Assembly: GCF_009765275.1 (NCBI RefSeq)
Contig: NZ_VOPH01000004.1
Span: forward strand, 414,388 to 478,387
Length of the DNA stretch: 64,000 nt
DNA from: Chachezhania sediminis
GTDB lineage: Bacteria > Pseudomonadota > Alphaproteobacteria > Rhodobacterales > Rhodobacteraceae
Direction: 5' to 3'
Of this stretch, positions 56,684-63,913 are shown piece by piece (the stretch's first letter is position 1; each line of letters starts with the position of its first letter). The notes below the pieces were generated by a model. That model did no database searches. It saw nothing but the letters and a program-made list of their open reading frames with translations, and had not been told where the DNA came from. The translations under genes were made by a program, and so were the position numbers.

Positions 56684-57622
56684 ATGGCCGGACGCCTGGC
56701 CCATCGCCTTCTGATATCGCTTTTCGTCCTTCTGGGCGTTCTTCTTGTCGGCTTCCTGATGCTTCAGGTGATGCCGGCAGATCCCGCCGCGGCCATCGCC
56801 GGTGCCCAGGGCACCGAGGCCGAGATCGAGGCGATCCGCCGCCACCTGGGCCTGGACAAGCCGGTCATGGTGCAGTTCGCCCTTTATCTGTCCCGTGTGG
56901 TGCAGGGGGATCTTGGGCAGTCGATCATCAACTCCGCCTCTGTATTCGAACAGATCATCGGTGCCGCCGGCCCAACGCTGGAACTGATGTGTGCCGCGAT
57001 GATCTGGTCCTTGCCACTGGGCCTGTGCCTGGGCATCGTGGCCGCCCTGCGGCGCGGTGGCATGCTGGACAGGGTGGTCATGGCCGTTTCGGTCATGGGC
57101 GTGTCCATTCCCGTCTTCTGGGTGGGTCTTCTGCTGGTGCAGTTCGCGGCCAAGACCCGGGCCTTTCCGATCCAGGGCCGCGCCGGTCCGATCTTCACGC
57201 CCGACGGCTTTCCCCACGTGATCCTGCCGGCCACCGCGCTTGGGCTGATCCTGCTGGGGCCGGTCGCGCGGATGACCCGCACGACATTGTCCGAGGCGCT
57301 GAATGCCGACCATGTCCGCACCGCGCGGGCCAAGGGGGCAGGGCCCGTGCGCGTGGTGCTGGGCCATGCGCTGCGCACCGCGCTTTTGCCGATCATCACG
57401 CTGGTGGGCCTTCAGGTCGGATCGCTGATGGGCGGGGCCGTGGTGACGGAAACCATCTTTTCCTGGCCCGGCGTCGGCCGGCTGGCCGTCAACGCGATCA
57501 CCACCGGCGACTATCCGATGGCGCAAGGGGCGATCCTGTTCCTGGCCACCGCCTTCATTCTTGTGAACGTGGCCGTCGACGTCCTGTCGGAACTGGCCGA
57601 CCCGCGGCTTCGGGGGCGATGA
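56684..57622 (+). CDS. ABC transporter permease, DppB-like
   Basis: A 312-residue permease with six helices. It begins RLLISLFVLLGVLLVGFLMLQ, then DPAAAIAGAQGTEAEIEAI, a DppB-type periplasmic region, and carries the EAA-loop region TLSEALNADHVRTARAKGAG near residue 200. The last helices contain GDYPMAQGAILFLATAF. The ATGA at its end overlaps the next permease start. Confidence 0.92.
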   Translation: MAGRLAHRLLISLFVLLGVLLVGFLMLQVMPADPAAAIAGAQGTEAEIEAIRRHLGLDKPVMVQFALYLSRVVQGDLGQSIINSASVFEQIIGAAGPTLELMCAAMIWSLPLGLCLGIVAALRRGGMLDRVVMAVSVMGVSIPVFWVGLLLVQFAAKTRAFPIQGRAGPIFTPDGFPHVILPATALGLILLGPVARMTRTTLSEALNADHVRTARAKGAGPVRVVLGHALRTALLPIITLVGLQVGSLMGGAVVTETIFSWPGVGRLAVNAITTGDYPMAQGAILFLATAFILVNVAVDVLSELADPRLRGR

Positions 57623-58485
57623 TGAGCGATATGTCCATGACCGAGGTGGCCGCCGGGTCCGCCGGCCGCACCTGGCGCCGCATGCGCGCCAACCCGACCA
57701 TGCTGATCGCCGTGACGGTCCTGCTGGCAGTGCTGTTGTTCGCCCTGATCGGCCCCATGATCAGCCCCTATGACCCCTACGAGACCGCGCTGCGCATGCG
57801 GCTGAAGCCGCCCAGCGCCGCCCATTGGCTGGGCACGGATTCGCAAGGCAGGGATCTGGCCACGCGGCTGATGTACGGCGCCCGGACGACTCTGATGCTG
57901 GGGCTGGCGGGCGTGACTTTTGCCGCCCTCGTCGGCGGGACCATCGGCCTTCTGGCCGCGTTTTACAGCCGGCTCGACAATCCGTTGATGCGGCTGGTGG
58001 ACGTGATGCTGTCCTTCCCGTCGATCCTCTTTGGCCTGTCGCTGGCGGCGATGATGGGCCCGGGCCTCGACAGTCTGATCCTGGCCATCGGCCTGTCGAT
58101 CATGCCAGGTATCGCCCGGATATCGCGCGGGGCCGCGCTGTCGGTCATGGCGCAGGACTATATCGACGGCGGCCGCGTGATCGGCCTGCCGGACCGGACC
58201 TTGATGAGCCGCTATCTGCTGGCCAATGCCTATGCCCCGATCCTGACCTATACGACGCTGGCCTTCGGCGACGCCGTGCTGTTGGCCGCCGCGCTGGGGT
58301 TCCTTGGGCTGGGTCTGCAACCGCCCACGGCGGAGCTGGGCTCCATCGCCGCGGAAGGCCGGTCCTTCCTCTTCATCGCGCCGCACGTGTCCTTCGCCGC
58401 CTCGGCGCTGATCTTCCTGATCGTGCTGCCGGTGAACATGCTGGGCGATGCCCTGCGCGATGCCGCCGACCGGAGGGCCTCATGA
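57619..58485 (+). CDS. ABC transporter permease, DppC-like
   Basis: A 288-residue permease. A short cytoplasmic N-terminus precedes ALIGPMISPYDPYE-type helix 1 sequence, then HWLGTDSQGRDLATRLMYG, the DppC signature, and the EAA region ISRGAALSVMAQDYIDGGRVIG near residue 180. Start 57619 overlaps the dppB stop; the next ATG at 57622 is equally possible. Heterodimer with the upstream permease. Confidence 0.92.
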   Translation: MMSDMSMTEVAAGSAGRTWRRMRANPTMLIAVTVLLAVLLFALIGPMISPYDPYETALRMRLKPPSAAHWLGTDSQGRDLATRLMYGARTTLMLGLAGVTFAALVGGTIGLLAAFYSRLDNPLMRLVDVMLSFPSILFGLSLAAMMGPGLDSLILAIGLSIMPGIARISRGAALSVMAQDYIDGGRVIGLPDRTLMSRYLLANAYAPILTYTTLAFGDAVLLAAALGFLGLGLQPPTAELGSIAAEGRSFLFIAPHVSFAASALIFLIVLPVNMLGDALRDAADRRAS

Positions 58486-59519
58486 AGCACATGCCCCAGG
58501 ACACGATGCTGACCACCGACATCACCCGACCCGACCCGCTGCTTGTCGCGCAGGGGCTGACGGTCACCTTCGCGACCGACCAGGGCCCGCTGCGCGCGCT
58601 GGATGCCGTCGACCTGACCCTTGCCCCTGGCGAAACGCTGGCCGTCGTCGGCGAAAGCGGATCCGGCAAGTCCGTCCTGTCGCTGGCCCTGATGGGCCTG
58701 CTGCCTGGCACAGCGCGGATCGAGGCGGACAGCCTGACCTTCGAAGGCCGCGACCTGACCGCCATCACCGAACGCGACTTTCGTGCGCTGCGGGGCACGG
58801 GCATGTCGATGATCTTCCAGGAACCGGCCACGGCCCTGAACCCGGTCCGCCGCATCGGCGACCAGATCGTCGAGGCGATCCGCCTGCACGAGGACATCCC
58901 CGTCCGGAAGGCCCGCACCCGCGCCATCGAGGCGCTGGCCGCCACTGGCATCCCGGCGCCCGCCGAACGGGCGGAGGCGTTCCCGCACCAATTGTCGGGC
59001 GGCATGCGCCAGCGCGCGCTGATCGCCATGGCGCTGGTCCATCGCCCGCGGCTGCTGATCGCCGACGAACCGACCACGGCGCTGGACGTGACCGTGCAGG
59101 CCCAGATCCTGGACCTGATCCGGGACCTTGCGCGGGAGACGGGTACGGCCACGCTCTTCATCACCCACGACATGGGCGTGGTGGCGGAAATGGCCGACCG
59201 GGTGGCCGTGCTCTATGCCGGACGTCTTGTGGAAACCGCGCCGTCGGCGGCGCTCTTTTCCAGTCCCGAACATCCCTACACGGTGGGGCTGCTGGGGTCG
59301 ATGCCGCAGATGAACGCCCGTGGCGAACCCATGCTGCCGATCCAAGGCACCGTCCCGGACCCGCGGGTCATGCCGCCGGGCTGCCATTTTCACCCGCGCT
59401 GCCCCTTTGCAGCCGGTGCCTGCTTGACGGACCGGCCGGCCTTGCGCCAAGTCCGCCCCGGCCAGATGTCGGCCTGCCACAACGCGCCCCTGATCGAAAC
59501 GCTTGGAGGTGCCACATGA
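58482..59519 (+). CDS. ABC transporter ATPase, DppD-like
   Basis: A 345-residue ATPase. Walker A GESGSGKSVLSLALMG near residue 54, signature LSGGMRQRALIAMAL near residue 171, Walker B LLIADEPTTALD near residue 192, and ITHDMGVVAEM. The C-terminal oligopeptide/dipeptide domain has GCHFHPRCPFA with cysteines seen in DppD. CGGAGGG precedes ATG 58482; the stop overlaps the next ATPase start by ATGA. Confidence 0.93.
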   Translation: MKHMPQDTMLTTDITRPDPLLVAQGLTVTFATDQGPLRALDAVDLTLAPGETLAVVGESGSGKSVLSLALMGLLPGTARIEADSLTFEGRDLTAITERDFRALRGTGMSMIFQEPATALNPVRRIGDQIVEAIRLHEDIPVRKARTRAIEALAATGIPAPAERAEAFPHQLSGGMRQRALIAMALVHRPRLLIADEPTTALDVTVQAQILDLIRDLARETGTATLFITHDMGVVAEMADRVAVLYAGRLVETAPSAALFSSPEHPYTVGLLGSMPQMNARGEPMLPIQGTVPDPRVMPPGCHFHPRCPFAAGACLTDRPALRQVRPGQMSACHNAPLIETLGGAT

Positions 59520-60562
59520 CCGCCCCGCTGCTCGAACTTCGCGGCATCCGCAAAGAATTCAACCTGGCCCGGGGCTTCTTTGCCAGCAAGCGCATCCTGA
59601 CGGCGCTGGACGGCATCGACCTGGCGGTCGGGCAGGGCGAAACGCTGGCGCTGGTCGGCGAATCCGGCTGCGGCAAGTCCACCCTGGGCCGGATCGTGGC
59701 CGGCCTTTTGCCCGCCACCGTCGGCACGATCCTGTTCGACGGCGACCAGCCCGGCCGGGGCAAGGCCCGCGCGCGGCAGATCCAGATCGTCATGCAGGAT
59801 CCCTTCGGCGCGCTGAACCCGAAGATGAGCGTGGGCGAGCTGATTGCCGAACCCGCGCTGCTGCATGGCCTCGCCACTCGTCGCACGGCGCCCGCGCGTG
59901 TCGCGGAACTGTTGCGCCTTGTCGGTCTGCCCGAAGGCGTGGCCCAGCGCTACCCGCACGCGCTGTCGGGCGGACAGCGCCAGCGCGTGGCCATCGCCCG
60001 CGCCCTTGCGACCGATCCGAAGCTGATCGTCGCGGACGAAGCCGTGTCGGCCCTCGATGTATCGGTCCAGGCCCAGATCGCGAACCTGCTGAAGGAAATC
60101 CAGGCGCGGACCGGCGTCAGTCTTCTGTTCATCTCGCACGGTCTGTCGCTGGTTCACCACATCTCGGACCGGGTGGCGGTCATGTATCTGGGCCGCATTG
60201 TCGAGGAAGGCCCGGCCGCGGATCTTTTTGCCCGTCCGCGCCATCCCTATACCCGCGCGCTGATCTCGGCCACGCCGGAACCGGTGCCGGGCGCCGCCCC
60301 CGACCGCCTGGCCCTGACGGGCGAGGTGCCAAGCCCCCTGGCGCTGCCCACCGGCTGTCGGTTCCGCACCCGCTGCCCCCATGCCACGAAACTCTGCGCC
60401 GAGGTCGACCCGCCGCTGACGGGCGAAGGCCCGGTGCGCGTCGCCTGCCACCTGGCCGACTCGTTGCCCACCTACCATGTGCAGAAACCCCGGCCGGCCG
60501 CGCGCCTGCAGTCGGCCATCGACCTCTACCGCGCAGCCGCTGCCGCACAGACTGCCGCCTGA
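59516..60562 (+). CDS. ABC transporter ATPase, DppF-like
   Basis: A 348-residue second ATPase of the dipeptide family. Walker A GESGCGKSTLGRIVAG near residue 53, signature LSGGQRQRVAIARAL near residue 158, Walker B LIVADEAVSALDVS and ISHGLSLVHH. The C-terminal GCRFRTRCPHATKLC is the DppF-type oligopeptide domain. TGGAGGTG precedes ATG 59516. The C39-like gene follows 18 bases downstream. Confidence 0.93.
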   Translation: MTAPLLELRGIRKEFNLARGFFASKRILTALDGIDLAVGQGETLALVGESGCGKSTLGRIVAGLLPATVGTILFDGDQPGRGKARARQIQIVMQDPFGALNPKMSVGELIAEPALLHGLATRRTAPARVAELLRLVGLPEGVAQRYPHALSGGQRQRVAIARALATDPKLIVADEAVSALDVSVQAQIANLLKEIQARTGVSLLFISHGLSLVHHISDRVAVMYLGRIVEEGPAADLFARPRHPYTRALISATPEPVPGAAPDRLALTGEVPSPLALPTGCRFRTRCPHATKLCAEVDPPLTGEGPVRVACHLADSLPTYHVQKPRPAARLQSAIDLYRAAAAAQTAA

Positions 60563-60580
60563 CACCACCCGGAGCCCCCA

Positions 60581-61564
60581 ATGTCAGAGACCATCGCCCT
60601 CAAGGCCCGTCCCATCCCGCTGGAACATCTGCCCGAAGGTGCCGCCCAGCCCCAGTTGCCCGACCAAGCCCGTATCAGCGCTGTGGCCATCACCGGCCCC
60701 GACGGCGCGCCCCTGGCCTGGGCTGTCCTGCGTCAGCGCCGGACGGCCGAGGTCATCCATGTCACGGGCTGGTCCGCCCCCGCCGACATGGGCGAAGCCC
60801 TGGCCCGTGGCGTGGTAGACGAAGCCACGCGCCGCGACGCCGCCCTTCTGCGCGCCACGCCCGACCAGTCCGCGGCGATTTCCGCGCTCAAGATGGAAGA
60901 CACGGGCCGCAACTATGCGCAGCGCTGGCTGATCGCTCCGATCCCGCTGGTCCATCCGGTGGCGCAGTACAACCAGTCGACCGGCTTTACCTGCGGACCG
61001 GTCGCGCTTCTTTCTGCCCTGGCGCCAGAGGTCAGCCGCCACGATGAAATCGCGCTCTGGCGCGAGGCGACCTCGGTCGTCAGCCTGAACGGCCCCGGTG
61101 GATGCGATCCCTACGGCATGTTGCTGGCGGCGACGAAGCGCGGGCTGACGGCGGAACTTTTCTTCGATGCCCCGGGCCCGATCCTGCTGGACCGCGTGAC
61201 GTCGGAAGAAAAGCGCGACCTGGTGACCTTCGTGCAGAAGGAGTTCAAGGAACAGGTGGCGGAACAGGGCCTGAAGGTCACGGCCGGTCACCTGCCGCTG
61301 GCGGACCTGACGGCGGCCGTCGAAGGCGGGGCCATGGCGATCTTGCTGATCGACCAGATCCTGACCCACGACCACCACGCGCCGCACTGGATCCTGGTCC
61401 ACGCTGCGCGGGACGGGCTGTTTCTGGTCAACGATCCATGGCTGGAACCCCGCGACCTAGAAACTCTTGCCGATGTCGACTGCATCCCGATCCGGGGCGA
61501 GGTCCTCTATCGCATGGGGGCCTGGGGCGATCCGGCCCGACACGCGGTCCTGATCCTGCGCTGA
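60581..61564 (+). CDS. C39-like peptidase in transporter operon
   Basis: A 327-residue protein whose C-terminal part is a C39-like cysteine peptidase. The catalytic Cys138 lies in STGFTCGPVALLSAL with the oxyanion Gln in QYNQSTG, His269 in HAPHWILVHA and Asp285 in VNDPW. A 130-residue N-terminal domain (AVAITGPDGAPLAWAVLRQR) is of unknown type. No signal peptide is seen, so it should be cytoplasmic. C39 enzymes normally cut double-glycine leaders and are fused to exporters, whereas here the partner is an importer, so peptide processing after uptake is more likely. Start 60581 has CGGAGCC upstream. Confidence 0.78.
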   Translation: MSETIALKARPIPLEHLPEGAAQPQLPDQARISAVAITGPDGAPLAWAVLRQRRTAEVIHVTGWSAPADMGEALARGVVDEATRRDAALLRATPDQSAAISALKMEDTGRNYAQRWLIAPIPLVHPVAQYNQSTGFTCGPVALLSALAPEVSRHDEIALWREATSVVSLNGPGGCDPYGMLLAATKRGLTAELFFDAPGPILLDRVTSEEKRDLVTFVQKEFKEQVAEQGLKVTAGHLPLADLTAAVEGGAMAILLIDQILTHDHHAPHWILVHAARDGLFLVNDPWLEPRDLETLADVDCIPIRGEVLYRMGAWGDPARHAVLILR

Positions 61565-61572
61565 TCCCGCGC

Positions 61573-61595
61573 GCGCCCGGCACCATCCCGGGCGC
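61573..61595 (+). terminator. Hairpin after the transporter operon
   Basis: GCGCCCGG (61573-61580), a 7-nt loop and CCGGGCGC (61588-61595) form a perfect 8-bp stem 8 bases after the C39-like stop. There is no T-run, so it may rely on Rho or act as a stability structure. Confidence 0.45.
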
Positions 61596-61633
61596 AGCAC
61601 AGGCCCGCCCGCATCTGCACTCTTTGTCGGGGA

Positions 61634-61830
61634 ATGGTGGGCGATGATGGGCCAGCCTTCGCGCAGGTATCAGTCGAACCGACTGTCGCTCCGGCGGCGC
61701 CCCAAACTACCGCTGCAGCTAATAGCTCAGCAGGCTCAGCTCACCTGTACGTGGGCGGGATCTGCCTCCAGTTTCCCTTGTCCATCGACGAAGCAGACCT
61801 TCTGAAGCTGATCCGTGGTGCGGGGCAGGC
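61634..61830 (+). pseudogene. IS66-type TnpA remnant
   Basis: The reading segment FAQVSVEPTVAPAAPQTTA, then HLYVGGICLQFPLSIDEADL and LKLIRGAGQ resembles the C-terminal part of IS66-family accessory TnpA proteins (alanine/proline linker, then a short beta domain ending DxxLLxxIRxxx). The frame continues open to 62044 but the sequence after about 61830 no longer looks like the family and becomes more AT-rich. The N-terminal half and the TnpB/TnpC genes are absent. So this is a fragment of a decayed insertion, recognised by pattern and not by alignment. Confidence 0.4.
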
Positions 61831-62034
61831 GGCGGGGTTCCTTCTTTGCCAACAAAGCAACAGAAGCGCCCAGTTTCCAATCGAATGTGAACCAATCTGT
61901 TTAGTATTTCCGGAGTTGGTTCGATTCCGTTTGAGGTTTCCATTGTGGGGATCTACGGGTCGCTCATCGTCTCGCCAGCAATGGGCCACGTCCCGCCTGC
62001 AAAGGCGCATTAGAACCAGAGATGGCATTTTCAG
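61831..62034. other. AT-richer remnant with inverted repeat
   Basis: GAACCAA (61889-61895) and TTGGTTC (61916-61922) are a perfect 7-bp inverted repeat with a 20-base loop; AATC/GATT extends it with a bulge. Base composition falls below the window average, suggesting foreign or decayed DNA. The sequence GGTTCGATTCC looks like a tRNA T-arm but its stem does not pair. Confidence 0.35.
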
Positions 62035-62208
62035 ATGGCTTTAAGAGTATTCAAGTGTCGTGATTGCGGCCACAGGATGAGGCTTCGACGCGACCATTGC
62101 GGCAAGTGCTTCGCGCCGAAACCGCCCTACCAAACCCGCGCCTTCTTCACGTTGGTCAGTCTCGGGTCGCTGGTCGCACTGGCCGGTTTGGCGGTTGTTG
62201 CTCTGTAA
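62035..62208 (+). CDS. 57-residue zinc-ribbon membrane micro-protein
   Basis: A short gene from ATG 62035 to TAA 62206-62208. The N-terminal half has two CxxC knuckles: Cys8 and Cys11 in FKCRDCGHRMRL and Cys22, Cys25 in DHCGKCFAP, i.e. a four-cysteine zinc ribbon rich in arginine. After PYQTR comes one transmembrane helix, AFFTLVSLGSLVALAGLAVVAL, reaching the C-terminus. This is the architecture of small membrane-anchored zinc-ribbon proteins. The ribosome site is weak. The gene sits between an IS66 remnant and a 7-bp repeat array in accessory DNA, so it may be cargo of a past insertion. Function unknown. Confidence 0.65.
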   Translation: MALRVFKCRDCGHRMRLRRDHCGKCFAPKPPYQTRAFFTLVSLGSLVALAGLAVVAL

Positions 62209-62758
62209 CAGCTCGTCCTACTCTCGGCTCTCGGCTCTCGGCTCTCGGCTCTCGGCTCTCGGCTCTCGGCTCTCGGCTCTCGGGCTGAGCGAAATCGCTC
62301 GAGTAGCGGGCGAAAATCGTCTGGCCGATGGACCAGACGCCCCGGCGCCTGCCAGCGTCGGGGTGCCATTTCCGCCGTTCGACCTGCACCAGCTTTTCCG
62401 CACCGTGGCCCGTCGAACCGGCTGTTCGTCTCACACCCGGGATCGCAGGCGGTCGCAGCGTCTGGTGTGCAGGAAATAGTCCTGATCGTTGCACTCGCAG
62501 CATGAAATGGGCGGAGCGACGGCTGTGCGCAGGAAGTGGACATGCAGCAGGGCGTGCTGCGGCTCCAAAGCGAACATTGGTCTGAACTATGGAGCCCGTC
62601 CTCTGTATCCTCCGAAGCGGACATTTGTGGACGTCTGTAGCTTTCACCTCTTGATCGGAGATCGGCTGGCCTGGCAGGGAGCCGGCACAGTTTTTTCGAG
62701 CCAGCACCCTGCCGAACAGCTTCCCCTCAAGGCCAATAGGTAACTTCAGCTTGAGGCC
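62209..62758. other. Gap with tandem repeat, no supported gene
   Basis: 550 bases that start with the CTCTCGG array. Later two similar short words, AAAGCGAACATTGGTC near 62567 and GAAGCGGACATTTGTGG near 62613, form an imperfect direct repeat. Several short frames are open on both strands but none has a ribosome site plus a recognisable protein. It looks like non-coding accessory sequence. Confidence 0.5.
62221..62283. repeat. CTCTCGG tandem repeat x9
   Basis: Nine perfect contiguous copies of the 7-bp unit CTCTCGG (63 bp). A unit length that is not a multiple of three and exact copies point to slippage expansion in non-coding DNA. Located 13 bases after the zinc-ribbon gene. Confidence 0.95.
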
Positions 62759-63370
62759 CTATTGCTTTGGAAGTGTCTCCTGGTCGGCTTGCGTCAGTAC
62801 CTGGATGTGTCCCGAGATCGCAGTCCCCGGTGCTGCGCAGGAGTTCTCAAGTCCAGTGGCACGGTTTTGAGGGCACGCCGTATGAGTTGTGTGGAGGCCG
62901 ATATAGGCATTTCCATCCAAGATTTCCTGGATCACGAAGGCGGCCGTCAAACCTCTCTCTTGGCCGACCATTGGCGCATCCATCTTCCAGTCGGTGACTT
63001 CCAGCCTGAGGCCGCGTTCCGTGGCCGAGATCGTGCCGGGCAGTTGCTGGACAAAGAACTGAGGACCTCCCTGGGGGTAGTTGTGAAAGTGGATCGGACC
63101 GAGGGCGCCATTTGGACCCGCATGCGCAAGCTCGTCAGGTGCGAGGCCGTCCACGTCAACGCGAAGATACCGGAGGATGCCCGTGGCCGGTTCAATCTCG
63201 ATCATTGCCTGGCCGCTTGCGGCAAGCGAGGACCCCCAATGCGCGGCAATTTCGTGATCGCTCGAAAGGTGCGAGTTCGCATGCACAATTTCGGCGGCGA
63301 GCAGATGAGGTGCGAAGACTGAAAGTGCAGGTATCGCGAGAACTCGAAGAACAGACTGATGGCTTTTCAT
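62759..63370 (-). CDS. Secreted CHRD-like protein
   Basis: A 203-residue exported protein. The signal peptide runs MKSHQSVLRVLAIPALSVFA to PHLLAAEIV. The mature part resembles a CHRD domain: GILRYLRVDVDGLAPDELAH and GPIHFHNYPQGGPQFFVQQL, with the HxH pattern of that fold. A later cysteine pair (HTACPQNRATG, NSCAAPG) may be disulfide-bonded. AGGAGCT before ATG 63370 supports the start and excludes 63403. CHRD proteins of bacteria are poorly understood; some have heme or metal-linked roles. It is alone in the accessory tail beside insertion-sequence debris. Confidence 0.75.
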   Translation of the reverse strand: MKSHQSVLRVLAIPALSVFAPHLLAAEIVHANSHLSSDHEIAAHWGSSLAASGQAMIEIEPATGILRYLRVDVDGLAPDELAHAGPNGALGPIHFHNYPQGGPQFFVQQLPGTISATERGLRLEVTDWKMDAPMVGQERGLTAAFVIQEILDGNAYIGLHTTHTACPQNRATGLENSCAAPGTAISGHIQVLTQADQETLPKQ

Positions 63371-63828
63371 GATCAGCTCCTGGGGTAGCCTGTGTGGCCT
63401 CACATCCTGATCTTGAAATGTTTAAGAAATCGTCTTTGCCACAGTATGACGGCCGTGACCCACACCCCTTAGATGTCAGCGGGTGAGGCTTCGTCCAGCC
63501 TGATGCACCATAGGCACGGCGAGGAGCAGATAGTGTGTTTGTCAGGTCGGAATTGGCTGAAGGAAGAGGCCTGAAGATCGAGGGCATTTCAGTTGGCCGA
63601 CCACGCCGCACTGGACACGCGCCTGGGCCTGGGCGATTGGGCTCGGCCCTCATACGAAGGGGCCTGAGTCCGCAGCATCGGCTTCAGATATCAACAGCTG
63701 ACGTCGAGCGGCCCCCCGGCCTGTGCCATGCGCCGCCCGGACAGTTGAGCGTCTTCGCCCGGCAGACCCCGGCCCGAAGCCGACCTTGGCCAGGATCACC
63801 GTTGCCGCAGCGCGGCTTCCCCATACCT
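63371..63828. other. Left flank and probable left end of IS110 element
   Basis: 458 bases before the structured leader. The CHRD promoter must lie in the first part. Further right, GC-rich segments contain short hairpins: CTTCG/CGAAG (63753-63757 and 63775-63779) and GCCGC/GCGGC (63804-63808 and 63812-63816). The element boundary cannot be placed because the right end is outside the window. Confidence 0.35.
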
Positions 63829-63911
63829 GATGGAGTGGATGGCTCCTGCTCCATCGGCGTCGCAATGCGCCATAGTACAGATGTCATTGTCTGCTGCGAG
63901 AGGAGCCATCC
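63829..63911 (+). ncRNA. Structured leader RNA of IS110 transposase
   Basis: Stem A: GATGGAG (63829-63835) pairs with CTCCATC (63849-63855), leaving a 13-base loop. The loop contains GGATGGCTCCT (63837-63847), which is the exact complement of AGGAGCCATCC (63901-63911), and that sequence includes the Shine-Dalgarno AGGAG two to three bases before the transposase start. The loop could pair with the ribosome site as a pseudoknot, or open stem A to form an 11-bp closing helix. It may be translational control or part of a bridge RNA; which cannot be told from sequence. Confidence 0.55.
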
Positions 63912-63913
63912 GC

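Noticed and set aside
61911..61930. GGTTCGATTCC, a tRNA T-arm-like string
   Set aside because: The flanking bases do not form a T stem and no acceptor, anticodon or D arm can be folded around it.
62221..62283. Tandem array as a CRISPR
   Set aside because: Units are 7 bp and contiguous without spacers, and no cas gene is near.
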